Source: Planctomycetaceae bacterium
Lineage (GTDB): Bacteria; Planctomycetota; Planctomycetia; Pirellulales; Pirellulaceae
Assembly (NCBI GenBank): GCA_947463915.1
Contig: CANHVO010000011.1
Coordinates: forward strand, 1 to 48,889
Reading direction: 5' to 3'
DNA: 48,889 nucleotides
The translations under genes and the position numbers were made by a program. The notes under the pieces were generated by a model. The model had not been told where the DNA came from and made no database searches. It saw only the letters and a list, made by a program, of their open reading frames with translations. The first letter of the stretch is position 1, and each line of letters starts with the position of its first letter. This document shows positions 25,753 through 34,976 of the stretch, one piece after another.

Positions 25753-26403
25753 ATGAGTTCGTTGGCATCAAGTGCAGTCGGAGTTCAGTTCTACCCAGCC
25801 CTAAAGCAATACATTCTCGCGAGGGTTGATGAGTTTCCTTTGATCCCATCTGACCGAAAGTCCGACTTGGCAAAGGTGGCTCAATATATTCAAAGCTGCA
25901 CCACCAAGTCATTGTTGGCTAAGCTGACTTTCATTTGTACCCACAATTCAAGACGTAGTCATCTGTCGCAGATTTGGGCACAGGTTGCAGCCGAATACTT
26001 TGGATTCAGTAATGTCGAAACATTTTCTGGTGGGACAGAAGCAACGGCTTTCAACCCGCGAGCTGTCGCGGCGATGCAGCGCTGCGGACTAAAGATCACT
26101 TCGGACAATGTTGATACTTCGAACCCGAAGTACGAGATTCGAACACATGACAGTGGAAAAGCACAAATCTGCTTCTCCAAAGTATACGACGCGCCGCCCA
26201 ATCCAACCCAAGGATACTGTGCGATCATGACCTGTTCGCAAGCCGATGATGCTTGCCCGTTGGTAATGGGTTGTGATCTGCGTATGCCGATTCGCTACGA
26301 AGACCCCAAGATAGCGGACGACACAGTCCAAGAGGCTGCTTTGTACGACGAACGCTCGCGTCAGATTTGTCGCGAAATGCTTTTCATGATGTCTTCAATT
26401 TGA
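25753..26403 (+). CDS. arsC: Arsenate reductase-like low-molecular-weight protein phosphatase
   Basis: A 216-residue member of the LMW-PTP-type arsenate reductase group. The P-loop FICTHNSRRSH has the CX5R motif with Cys62 and Arg68. An N-terminal helical extension of about 55 residues (YPALKQYILARVDEFPLI...) is known in relatives from planctomycetes and Bacteroidetes. Later GYCAIMTCSQADDACPLVMGCD is cysteine-rich and ends in the YDERSRQICREML helix. Reduction of arsenate to arsenite is likely from context; protein phosphatase activity is the alternative. AAGGAGA lies 6 bases before the ATG. It closes the ars cluster. Confidence 0.8.
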   Translation: MSSLASSAVGVQFYPALKQYILARVDEFPLIPSDRKSDLAKVAQYIQSCTTKSLLAKLTFICTHNSRRSHLSQIWAQVAAEYFGFSNVETFSGGTEATAFNPRAVAAMQRCGLKITSDNVDTSNPKYEIRTHDSGKAQICFSKVYDAPPNPTQGYCAIMTCSQADDACPLVMGCDLRMPIRYEDPKIADDTVQEAALYDERSRQICREMLFMMSSI

Positions 26404-26523
26404 AAACAGCAGACTCGACTGGGAATCTGCATGCGACCTAGAACGGCAGCCACTGCGTCGCCGGCACATCCTCGGTGATCTGGAATTCGATTGAGTCTGA
26501 TCAAACTGGCCCGGTACTAACTT

Positions 26524-26550
26524 CAAAGCAGTTGAGGACAACTGCTCTAC
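26524..26550. repeat. Small hairpin repeat family F, copy 1
   Basis: The stem GCAGTTG-AGGA-CAACTGC, flanked by CAAA and TCTAC, lies between the convergent arsC and DUF1501 genes. A second copy (43699-43725) has the stem changed on both sides so that pairing is kept. Confidence 0.75.
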
Positions 26551-26563
26551 ACTAGTAATTTGC

Positions 26564-27979
26564 TTAAGCGAGCAAATCATGTATCACGCGACCGTGTACG
26601 TCGGTCAAACGGAAGTCTCGACCACTATAGCGGAACGTGAGTTTCTCGTGATCAAGCCCCATCAGATGCAGGATGGTCGCATGCAAGTCATGGACATGGA
26701 CTTTATTTTCAACAGCAGCGAAGCCGAATTCGTCGGTCGCACCATAGGTCATCCCGCCTTTGACGCCGCCTCCGGCCAACCACATCGAAAAACCATGATG
26801 ATTATGATCTCTTCCATTGCCATTTTCCGCGACCGGTGTTCTGCCAAATTCGCCACCCCAGATGATTAACGTATCCTTTAGCAAGTCCCGCTGCTTGAGA
26901 TCCTGAATCAGGGCGGCGATAGGTTGATCAACGTCCCGGGCTTTGTTCGCGTGGTCCTTGATGTTTTCGTGATCGTCCCAGGGTTGTCCATTGCCGTAGT
27001 AAACTTGCACCATTCGAACGCCGCTTTCGACAAGTCGTCTTGCTACCAGGCAACCATTCGCAAACTGACCGGTGCCGTAAGCTTCGCGGGTCTGTTTGGT
27101 TTCTTTTGCCAGATCAAAGACATTCTGCGCTTCGGTTTGCATGCGAAACGCCATTTCAAGCGATTCGATGCGTGACTCGAGACGATTGTCCTGGCCGCCG
27201 CGTTGTTCAAGATGCATTTCGTTCATCTGTTTCAAGAGATCCAACTGTCGACGCTGCTCATGGCTTGTGAGATACGAGTTGCTGATATGCTGAATCACCT
27301 TTTTTGGATCAACGCTGCTGGCATGGTTGATATGAGCGCCTTGAAAAATGCCAGGCAAAAAACTATTGCTCCATAACTGCGGTCCGACGACCGGTTTTCC
27401 AGGACAAAGCACCACAAAACCGGGAAGATTTTGATTTTCGGTACCAAGCCCATACAACAACCACGACCCCATCGAAGGTCGAGTCGGCTGAGTCTCGCCG
27501 CTGTTCATCATGAGCAGTGACGGTTCGTGGTTGGGAATATTGGTGTGCATCGAGCGAATGACGCAAATGTCATCAATGCACGCTCCAACATGTGGGAACA
27601 AATCGCTTACTTCGATTCCCGACTCGCCATACTTTTTAAACTTGAACGGCGACATCAGAAGCCCGCCGGTCTTCCGCTCCGTCTTTAGATCCGCTGTTGG
27701 AGGTCGCTGTCCGTTGTACTTCGTGAGAGCCGGCTTGGGGTCAAACGTGTCGACCTGCGAGGGGCCGCCGTTCATGAACAAGTGAATGATATGCTTTGCT
27801 CGCGGCGCAAAGTGAGCCGCTTTGGAAGCCAGCGGACTAGACGACGGTCCATCGGCCGCGCTTGCCAACGTTCCGTCCTGAGCCAAAATCCCTGCCAAAC
27901 CAAGAACGCCCAGCCCGGTTCCCATCCGCTGCAAAGACTCCCGTCGAGTCATGCCAAATTGATGTTGAGGAAAATTCAT
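26564..27979 (-). CDS. DUF1501 protein (planctomycete sulfatase-like)
   Basis: A 471-residue protein of DUF1501, a family very abundant in planctomycetes and related by fold to alkaline phosphatases and sulfatases. N-terminal MTRRESLQRMGTGLGVLGLAG (from residue 10) looks like a Tat signal, so the folded protein is exported. Seen: IIHLFMNGGPSQVDTFDPKP, SLLMMNSGETQPTRPSMGSW, IIWGGEFGRTPVAENGNGRDHNHHG and the GHDxxxx-type end. The gene follows a PSCyt1/DUF1549/DUF1553 gene after 82 bases, the standard pairing in this phylum. Function of the pair is unknown; breakdown of complex sulfated polymers is often suggested. Confidence 0.9.
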   Translation of the reverse strand: MNFPQHQFGMTRRESLQRMGTGLGVLGLAGILAQDGTLASAADGPSSSPLASKAAHFAPRAKHIIHLFMNGGPSQVDTFDPKPALTKYNGQRPPTADLKTERKTGGLLMSPFKFKKYGESGIEVSDLFPHVGACIDDICVIRSMHTNIPNHEPSLLMMNSGETQPTRPSMGSWLLYGLGTENQNLPGFVVLCPGKPVVGPQLWSNSFLPGIFQGAHINHASSVDPKKVIQHISNSYLTSHEQRRQLDLLKQMNEMHLEQRGGQDNRLESRIESLEMAFRMQTEAQNVFDLAKETKQTREAYGTGQFANGCLVARRLVESGVRMVQVYYGNGQPWDDHENIKDHANKARDVDQPIAALIQDLKQRDLLKDTLIIWGGEFGRTPVAENGNGRDHNHHGFSMWLAGGGVKGGMTYGATDEFGFAAVENKVHVHDLHATILHLMGLDHEKLTFRYSGRDFRLTDVHGRVIHDLLA

Positions 27980-28061
27980 GGTTGACCTTTGTCTTCATTG
28001 TCACGTAAGCGTTCTGGGTGGCCAAACTCGTCAAGAGCATCGAAGTCATTGCGTGCTTGTC

Positions 28062-31000
28062 TCAATCGAGATACATAAACTCATTGCTTCCAAGCAACGC
28101 TTGGGCATAACTTTCCCACGGCGATAGTTTGCTTTCCGGATCTTTTTCGCCGTTCAAGTAGGCTCGTCCGATTTCGATTTCGCGTTCCATCGGAGGCCGT
28201 CCATATGCCAGCAGAAACGCTCGTTGAATTCGAGCTTCCTCGCTGTCTGGTTGTTCTTTGTGGAGCCGAGCGGCAAATGCTTTGGCCTGCTGCACCATGA
28301 ACGGACTGTTCAAAACAAACAGCTGCTGCTGAGGCACCGTTGTTTCGCTCCTTTTCGCGCTGGTGATGTTCGCGTCGGGGAAGTCGAACATTCGTAGCAG
28401 GTGATCGAGTTCATGGCGACTGACTTTCGCATAGACTGTCCTTCGAACATTGTCGGCATCGGCCAAGTTGGTCGAAGGTCCTCGTAGCGTGCGATCTAGC
28501 ATTCCTGACACATCTAGCAACGCATCTCGCCAAGCCTCAACGTCCAAGCGTTGCCGATTCATTCTCCATAAGAATCGATTGTCTGCGTCGATCTGAGCGT
28601 TGGCCTTGTGGTTGGCAGTTCCCAGTTGATACGTGGATGAAAGCATGATCGTTCGGTGCAGCGATTTGATCGACCAGCCTGATTGGAGAAAGCTCGATGC
28701 GAGGTAGTCCAGCAGTTCTGGATGCGTAGGCGGCTCACCCTGCTTGCCAAAGTTGCTAGGCGTGCCGACGATCCCTTGTCCGAAATGATGCTGCCATATT
28801 CGGTTCACCATCACCCTCGCGGTGAGAGGATTGTCTTTGCGCGATATCGCTTCGGCCAGTTCGCGGCGCCCGCTGCCATTGGTGTAGAGAGGCCGATCCC
28901 CGCCCGCGAGAACTCTCAGAAAACGCCGCGGTGCAACTTCGCGTTGTTGAGCGGGATTGCCACGAACAAAGACTCGCATATCCTCAGCTTTTGCTTCGCT
29001 GTAGCTGTGAGCGACTGCGTACATTGGCGGAGCTGTTTTCTTTGCCTCCTCGACGGAGGCTCGCAGCTTAACCAGTTCATCACGCTTATCGCCGCTCAGG
29101 AAGTTCTCGAGATCATCGTCACTGACAGTAAACGGTCCGTCTTTGCCAAACACGATTGATAGTACATCTTTCCCCTGTCCAATTGGCCCTTCGGCAGGCT
29201 GCTCCGTGTAAACGCTGAACTGAACGGCCGCCTGTTCGCCACACTCGCCCTGATCCGAGCCGCTATTGTCCAAGCCACCGGTCCCCTTGAACCGCTGGTA
29301 GCCCTCGGGTAAATCGTAGGCAATCACACATGGGGCATGAACGCCGATCCCGTTTTCATACAGCTTGCCGTCCACCTTCAACGGCCGACCTTCATAATTG
29401 CGATCGATCTTGCCCCCACCAAATCCTTCCAAAGACTTCCACTTCAGGTCCGTCAGTTTCAATTCGCCTTTTTCTCCATAAAGCGTCGGAGCAATCCAAT
29501 CCGAATGGTCACAACGGTTGCCGTTGCCTCCGTCCGATACCACCAGAAACAACTGCTTTGCTCCGGTAATGTCGATGTCGATTCCAGCCAGTGGACGAAT
29601 CTTCGTCACATTGGGTGAAACGAATCGAGGACTACCTGGCCTATGAGCTTTCGCTTTGCTATCCCTCGCGTCTGCAAGGTTCGTTAGCGAGACTCCATCT
29701 CGAATGGCAAGCAGTTCTTCGATGTAATGCTGGAACTCGTTGGCGATCAACGACACTTCTGCTGGAATTTTTTCCGCGACATCGCCTCCTTCGGCTGGCT
29801 TCAATTCGAACCATGCATCCAGCTGGCTAATTTTGCCTTTGTTCTTCCCACCAAGAAAATCAATCCAGCGTTTCAACAGGAACTCGTTGATCGCGGCATT
29901 TTGTGCTAGCTCAGCCGTGCTCGCGTGCTTGCCATTCGCTTTGTTTGTTTGATAACGCCAAACCGTTTCAATGTATTTCGCTGTCTCGCTGACTTTCTTC
30001 TCGGCGGCAGTTGCTTTTTCTCTAGCCAAAAACTTTTTAACTGCCTCGTCAGTACTCTTCAGTCGTTGCTGTCCAGCATGGTATGCCTCAACCTCGGACG
30101 GCTCGCATAACGGCGAATTGTGCAATTGCGAACTGCGAAAGATTCCGGCCAACGAGTAATAATCCTGCGTTGGTATTGGATCGAATTTATGATCGTGACA
30201 GCGAGCACACGATACCGTTAGCCCTAAGAATCCGCTGGTGAGCGCATCGACGCGATCGTCCAACTCATCGGCGGCCGCTTTGGCCGCATCGCTGTTCTTG
30301 TAATATTGAGCGCCGAGACCAAAGTAGCCAAGCGCCACAAGATGATCGTAAGATCCATCTGATTCCGGGCCAATAAGATCACCCGCGATCTGCAGTCGCA
30401 CAAATTTATCGTAGGGCATGTCATCGTTAAAGGCCGCGACAACCCAATCGCGATATCGAAACCCGCTGGTATTGGCGGTCACCGAAAATGTATGAGCCTG
30501 GTCTTCTGAGTAGCGAGCCACGTCCAGCCAGTATCGCCCCCATCGTTCGCCATAGTGTTTTGATTGCAATAGGCGGTCGATCACTTTCTCAAAAGCGTTT
30601 GGCGAATCGTCTGCAAGAAATGCAGCGATGTCTTCCGGGGTCGGCGGCAGGCCGATCAAGTCGAAGGTTGCTCGGCGAATCAGTTCCTGCTTCCCTGCTT
30701 TGGCGACAGGCTGCAGATTCAGTTGTTCCAGCTTCGCTAGTATGAAATGGTCGATATCATTCGCACGCCAGTCCTGGCGCTGAATCGGAGGGAGAGCTGG
30801 CTGAATGACTGGCTGATAGGCCCAATGTTTTCGGGCCTCGTCGAAGTCGATTGCGCGGGTGACCTTACTACCATCACGCGGATCGGGTGCGCCCATTTCG
30901 ACCCATTTTACAAAGTTGGCAATCACCGATTCTGGAAGCTTCCCTTTCGGTGGCATCTCGAACCCCTTATGCTGCAATGCGTCTATCAATAGGCTCTTGC

Positions 31001-31268
31001 TGGTATCCTTCGGAACAACGGCTGGTCCAGAATCGCCTCCTTGGTAAGTCGCAGCGCGTGTATCCAATAGCAACCCGCCTTGGATTTTTTTGGCTTCTGT
31101 GGAATGGCACTCGTAACAGTGTTGAAGCAACACCGGCCGAATCTTCTCTTCGAAGAATTCAATACCGGCTAAGTCAACGGATTGCGTTAAGGTCTCCTGC
31201 GCCAATAGGAAATGATTCATAGACAGAAACAGCAGCGGCGCAAGTAAAGATGCTATTCGAAAATGCAT
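28062..31268 (-). CDS. PSCyt1-DUF1549-NPCBM-DUF1553 exported cytochrome protein
   Basis: A 1068-residue exported protein. It has a signal peptide (MHFRIASLLAPLLFLSMNHFLLA), a PSCyt1 cytochrome domain with heme motif CYECH (51-55) and MPPKGK near 105, then DUF1549 (about 167-375: HFILAKLEQLNLQP, FDLIGLPPTPED), then an NPCBM-like carbohydrate-binding module (about 613-690, with YENGIGVHAPCVIAYDL), then DUF1553 (about 793-1050, LTARVMVNRIWQHHFGQG). The module order is typical of planctomycetes, and the partner DUF1501 gene is downstream. Glycan binding plus electron transfer at the cell surface is the usual guess; substrate unknown. Confidence 0.9.
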   Translation of the reverse strand: MHFRIASLLAPLLFLSMNHFLLAQETLTQSVDLAGIEFFEEKIRPVLLQHCYECHSTEAKKIQGGLLLDTRAATYQGGDSGPAVVPKDTSKSLLIDALQHKGFEMPPKGKLPESVIANFVKWVEMGAPDPRDGSKVTRAIDFDEARKHWAYQPVIQPALPPIQRQDWRANDIDHFILAKLEQLNLQPVAKAGKQELIRRATFDLIGLPPTPEDIAAFLADDSPNAFEKVIDRLLQSKHYGERWGRYWLDVARYSEDQAHTFSVTANTSGFRYRDWVVAAFNDDMPYDKFVRLQIAGDLIGPESDGSYDHLVALGYFGLGAQYYKNSDAAKAAADELDDRVDALTSGFLGLTVSCARCHDHKFDPIPTQDYYSLAGIFRSSQLHNSPLCEPSEVEAYHAGQQRLKSTDEAVKKFLAREKATAAEKKVSETAKYIETVWRYQTNKANGKHASTAELAQNAAINEFLLKRWIDFLGGKNKGKISQLDAWFELKPAEGGDVAEKIPAEVSLIANEFQHYIEELLAIRDGVSLTNLADARDSKAKAHRPGSPRFVSPNVTKIRPLAGIDIDITGAKQLFLVVSDGGNGNRCDHSDWIAPTLYGEKGELKLTDLKWKSLEGFGGGKIDRNYEGRPLKVDGKLYENGIGVHAPCVIAYDLPEGYQRFKGTGGLDNSGSDQGECGEQAAVQFSVYTEQPAEGPIGQGKDVLSIVFGKDGPFTVSDDDLENFLSGDKRDELVKLRASVEEAKKTAPPMYAVAHSYSEAKAEDMRVFVRGNPAQQREVAPRRFLRVLAGGDRPLYTNGSGRRELAEAISRKDNPLTARVMVNRIWQHHFGQGIVGTPSNFGKQGEPPTHPELLDYLASSFLQSGWSIKSLHRTIMLSSTYQLGTANHKANAQIDADNRFLWRMNRQRLDVEAWRDALLDVSGMLDRTLRGPSTNLADADNVRRTVYAKVSRHELDHLLRMFDFPDANITSAKRSETTVPQQQLFVLNSPFMVQQAKAFAARLHKEQPDSEEARIQRAFLLAYGRPPMEREIEIGRAYLNGEKDPESKLSPWESYAQALLGSNEFMYLD

Positions 31269-31647
31269 ACAAGTGGACTTCGATCAGCGAGGCGGGTACA
31301 AATGGCGGGAAACGCTTGAGGAAAGCGTCGGAGGAAAGCAATGGAGAGGACTTCAATTCTACCCTGGATTCGACCTCAAAGCTACTTCATTGCCTTTCGC
31401 TTCTCCAACTGCGGGTGAGTGACCGGAACAGCGGGTGAGTGACCAAGGGTAACGAGCGCGAACGGTTGATTTATCCAGCATTCTGTCGTTTTCCTTTATT
31501 TACGTAGGCTGCGCTGCGTGCCGCGGATAAGAATCGTGATCATTTCGGTGGTTGGTATCCCGTAGGCGGTACAACTACCTCAAAATCAGAACCCTTTATT
31601 CTCCGCAGTTCATCCTGCATTGCCGCAAAACACGGATTCGATATCGC
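31269..31647. other. Spacer with a short tandem repeat
   Basis: No gene seen. GCGGGTGAGTGACC occurs twice (31411-31424 and 31431-31444), 20 bases apart. The left part holds the promoter of the cytochrome gene. The rest shows nothing recognisable. Confidence 0.45.
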
Positions 31648-32646
31648 TCAAAGAACTCCAAACTTTTGAAAAGCTGCTGTGGCGGTCATCCCGTTTTGAA
31701 TGGCATCTCGCACTTGATTCTCGTCATGAGCCTTCTTCCAAGCGGCCGAAAGGATTTGACCGATAACTAACCTGGGGACCACAACCATGCCATCTTCATC
31801 TACGGCCACCAAGTCCCCCGACTCGATTGCAACACCTTGGATCTCAACGGTTACATCCACGTCGATGACTCGCTGCCGATCTCGGCTATCGTATGGAGAT
31901 GTGCCAAGTCCATAGACAGGAAAACCCATCGACCTCATCTTGGCTACATCTCGAACAGCACCATCCACGATCACGCCAGCCACACCTCGATTGCGGGCTG
32001 CAGTACTCAGCAACTCGCCCCAAATCCCAGATCGCATGGACCCGCCAGCCGCGCACACAATGATATCGTCCGGTCTACACGAGTCGACCGCCGCAAGTTC
32101 CAATACATAAGGATCGGGATCGACATGCGCCATGTCAGCCCAAAGCGTAGTCTTGGCATATCCAACCAGCATGCGCGATGAATCGTCGCGAGGATCTGTC
32201 AAATGCGAAAAAGATGTGCGAGGTGACTGATTTCGATAACCGAGCGCATCCAACACATCGCAAAGCAACGGAACAGACAACTCATGTCTAGCCATTGCCA
32301 ACGTAACTTCGGTCATGGCTTCGACTCTGACTTCAGCTCTATCTTCGCTAAGATTGACTGTTTCCTCGGTCTCTCGCTGCAACTCCATCATGTGCGGCTG
32401 GGCCGAGCGAATCAGAAACTGGTCATCGAAACCGCTGGCCAATTGGCGAAACAAGGGAGTCTGTTTGTAGATGCCCGAACCTTCGTTGGCCATATACCCA
32501 AGCGAACACAGCGACTGCAAGAGTCGAAGCGCGGTGGATTTGGCCAACCCGACTTCGGCAGCCAATTCTGCTAAGGATTTACCTTGCGGATTGCCCGACG
32601 TAGCCTTGAGGATGGCGAACAATTTGGCAATGTGCGCGGATTCCAT
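31648..32646 (-). CDS. Fusion of an IclR-type DNA-binding domain with an RraA-like aldolase domain
   Basis: A 332-residue fusion. Residues 1-70 form an IclR winged helix (LAELAAEVGLAKSTALRLLQSLCSLGYM at 25-52), followed by the first part of an IclR effector-type linker to about 105. From about 112 to 315 the sequence is RraA-like: LLCDVLDALGY, IIVCAAGGSMRSGIWGELLS (Glu211), GVIVDGAVRD (Arg232, Asp233), DEDGMVVVPR. The G-E/R-D residues needed for metal-dependent HMG/CHA-type aldolase are present, so the enzyme may be active. The aldolase appears to replace the usual IclR sensor domain. The ATG at 32646 is chosen because the earlier frame is not IclR-like. It is divergent from an M81 peptidase gene; both families are common in pathways for unusual small acids. 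Confidence 0.85.
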   Translation of the reverse strand: MESAHIAKLFAILKATSGNPQGKSLAELAAEVGLAKSTALRLLQSLCSLGYMANEGSGIYKQTPLFRQLASGFDDQFLIRSAQPHMMELQRETEETVNLSEDRAEVRVEAMTEVTLAMARHELSVPLLCDVLDALGYRNQSPRTSFSHLTDPRDDSSRMLVGYAKTTLWADMAHVDPDPYVLELAAVDSCRPDDIIVCAAGGSMRSGIWGELLSTAARNRGVAGVIVDGAVRDVAKMRSMGFPVYGLGTSPYDSRDRQRVIDVDVTVEIQGVAIESGDLVAVDEDGMVVVPRLVIGQILSAAWKKAHDENQVRDAIQNGMTATAAFQKFGVL

Positions 32647-33211
32647 AAAACGGAATATAGTATTCTGCCAGACGGAATGCAATTAGCGAGGGAATGGCGT
32701 GTTACAATACCGATAGTTGAAATTAGGTCGGGCTAATGCGATCCGAATCGATTTTCAATCGGGGCAAAGCTGCCTTGCCATTACCCATATCTATTTGACC
32801 AAGCTCCCACCGCCCCTTGTAGACCTCTGGGGGAGAGAGACCGGTTTAGACACCCTCCCGCTGGGAGGTTCGAGCGTAGCAAGGGGAGGGTGAGGTGCCA
32901 ACAACTATTCCGCAAGTCAGTTCACCCTCCCCGTGCCGAAGGCCCGACCCTCCCCGAGGGAGGGTGACTTTAAAGGGAGGGTGACGTTAAATCCCTGTAA
33001 AACAAAACGCGGCTAACGCCGGCAAAGCTCCCCCGGTAGAGGATTTGCTATCCCTTCGAGGCTGTGGATTTATTCGTAGGACGGCCTCATCAGGCCTTTG
33101 TTACTCAAAAAGCGGACAATTTCGATGCCCAAAAAAGGCGTCCAATGTTTTTTCAAAGCATCTTCGGTCTTGTTCCCTCCAACCCAAAGCCATAAGACAG
33201 GAATCTTATCC
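32647..33211. other. Divergent spacer with GC-rich repeats
   Basis: This lies between the IclR/RraA fusion gene and the M81 gene, and must carry both promoters. From 32826 to 32990 it holds GC-rich inverted words (CACCCTCCC and GGGAGGGTG several times). A small minus-strand open frame (33070-33213, 47 codons, starting MDKIPVLWLWVGGNKTEDAL) has no known match and overlaps the M81 start; it is not called. Confidence 0.5.
32854..32984. repeat. GC-rich inverted repeat cluster
   Basis: Words CACCCTCCC (32851 and 32923 areas) and GGGAGGGTGA (32885, 32960 and 32976 areas) alternate, forming several possible stems. Similar text occurs near 17850-18010. Likely a mobile or recombinogenic spacer repeat rather than a regulator. 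Confidence 0.55.
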
Positions 33212-34774
33212 ATGATGTCCAGCAAGCGAGTTCTCGTCGCTCGTTTTTTTCACGAGACCCACAGTTTTATCCAAGAGCCAACGGGTCGCGACCTATTTGG
33301 ATTCCGGGAAGGGAGTGAGCTACTCGAGTCGCGTGGCGATTCGTCCCCGCTGGGTGGTGTGCTCGAGTACGCACAACAACAAGGCTGGGAAATCATACCG
33401 ACCGTTGATGCTCATGCGTTCCCAAGTGGCACGATCGATCATGATGTCTTCGAGTTGTTTTGGAATCGCTTCGTAGCCTTGGCAACCGAACCGCTCTCGC
33501 AAGGTATCGATGCCATCTATCTCGTTTTGCATGGGGCTTGCGTGACCGATCGATTGGAGGATGTCGAAGGGGAATTCTTGAGTCGCATTCGCAAGCTCCC
33601 CAACGCGACCTCGCTCCCAATCTACGGCGTCTATGACTTGCACGCCAACGTGTCCAAAGCCATGGTGAACCTGTCTCAATGCTTGGTCTCCTATAGAGAG
33701 AATCCGCATATCGATGCGAGGCAAGCTGCGATTCGCGCGGCTAAGATGTTGTCTCGTTATTTCGAGACAGGAGTGGTCCCGCAACACCATTGGCAGCCGA
33801 CCCCGATCGTTTGGCCACCTACGGCAACAGGTACGGCCAACAATCCGATGAATCACTTGCTGGGCATTGCCCGCCAAATCGAATCATCGGACCCCAACGT
33901 TCTGGTCGTCAACGTCAATGCCGGTTTCGGCTTTTCCGATGTATATGATGCGGGCTTGAGCTTCTCATTGGTTGCTGAATCGAACGACATCTCCGTACAA
34001 CCCCATCTACGCCGACTTGCCGAAGCAGCTTTGGAACTCGCAGACCAAGGACAAGGACAAGACGAAGCCTCACATGTAGTCATGCAACGACTTCGCGACC
34101 TTGAGTCCACATCCAAGATCGATGGACTTACCGTTTTAGTCGAGCCATCGGAGAACATTGGAGGGGGCGCGCCGGGTGACGGCGTGGCATTGCTGCGACT
34201 GTTGCTGGACAACAAGTTTCCCGGTGTGCTAGCTTGTATCGCGGATGCGGAGTTTGTTCTATCTTTTGCGAACGAGCGAGTTGGAGGCAAGTACGCTCGA
34301 TCGCTTGGCGCCAAGAAAAATCGGATGTCAGGCCCACCGATCGAAGGTGAATTCGAACTGGTAAGTGTTCATCCCAATGGTCGCTTTGAACTGAGTGACA
34401 AACAAAGTCATCTCGCATCTGCAGTAGGAGACTACTTCGATATGGGGCCTTGCGTTATTGTTCAACATCGCAGCGCTACAATCTTGGCAACTACCATAAA
34501 GACTCCGCCCATGGACTTGGGACAGTATATGCATGTTGGACTTGACCCCAAGAGTTTTCGTTTTGTAATTGTTAAGGCTGCCGTCGCACATCGCGCGGCA
34601 TACGATCCGATTGCGACGAGGCAATATTGGATCGATACACCAGGGCCCTGTTCGTCCAATTTGAAATCGTTTGACTATCGTCGTATTCGCCGACCAGTCT
34701 TTCCACTTGATTCGCTTGAAGTCATAAGATCCAGCTTAGCCGATCGGCCTCGCGATCATTTCGGCGGCGTATAA
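33212..34774 (+). CDS. M81-family metallopeptidase (MlrC-like)
   Basis: A 520-residue protein of peptidase family M81, named after microcystinase C. Metal-site motifs are present: FFHETHSF (HETH at 14-17), LVLHGACVTDRLEDVEGEFL, VYDLHANVS, and the C-terminal MlrC part (GPCVIVQHRSATILATTIKTPPMDLGQ). Most M81 proteins do not act on microcystin; many sit with RraA-like and dihydrodipicolinate-synthase-like genes in catabolic clusters. The ATG at 33212 is chosen because a GACAGGAA site precedes it and family similarity starts there. It is divergent from the IclR/RraA fusion, which may regulate it. Confidence 0.85.
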   Translation: MMSSKRVLVARFFHETHSFIQEPTGRDLFGFREGSELLESRGDSSPLGGVLEYAQQQGWEIIPTVDAHAFPSGTIDHDVFELFWNRFVALATEPLSQGIDAIYLVLHGACVTDRLEDVEGEFLSRIRKLPNATSLPIYGVYDLHANVSKAMVNLSQCLVSYRENPHIDARQAAIRAAKMLSRYFETGVVPQHHWQPTPIVWPPTATGTANNPMNHLLGIARQIESSDPNVLVVNVNAGFGFSDVYDAGLSFSLVAESNDISVQPHLRRLAEAALELADQGQGQDEASHVVMQRLRDLESTSKIDGLTVLVEPSENIGGGAPGDGVALLRLLLDNKFPGVLACIADAEFVLSFANERVGGKYARSLGAKKNRMSGPPIEGEFELVSVHPNGRFELSDKQSHLASAVGDYFDMGPCVIVQHRSATILATTIKTPPMDLGQYMHVGLDPKSFRFVIVKAAVAHRAAYDPIATRQYWIDTPGPCSSNLKSFDYRRIRRPVFPLDSLEVIRSSLADRPRDHFGGV

Positions 34775-34852
34775 CGACTGGTAGCAGAGGAAGAACGACG
34801 AAGCATTTTTAGGCTTGTTGACTTGAACACACTACGGCGGGCTGAAAACTAC

Positions 34853-34908
34853 CGTAGCTGGATTCGCTAAAATTCAGAACGTTCTGAATACTGGCGAATC
34901 CAGCTACG
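34853..34908. repeat. Palindromic repeat family B, copy 3
   Basis: Arms CGTAGCTGGATTCGC (from 34853) and GCGAATCCAGCTACG (to 34908), with a weakened inner pair AAATTCAG/CTGAATACT. It is the most diverged of the three copies and lies in the spacer after the M81 gene. Confidence 0.8.
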
Positions 34909-34976
34909 AATTGCAGCATGTTCTCTCCTGACGCTCGCCTTAGTCGAGCGGCGACTTGAATAGTACGGATTGACTT

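Noticed and set aside
31411-31444. Two copies of GCGGGTGAGTGACC considered as a CRISPR or operator array
   Set aside because: Only two units with a 6-base gap, no spacers and no cas genes; a chance or minor tandem duplication.
33070-33213. 47-codon minus-strand frame starting MDKIPVLWLWVGG
   Set aside because: Reasonable codon pattern, but it overlaps the M81 start, has only a weak ribosome site and no known relative; kept only as a note.
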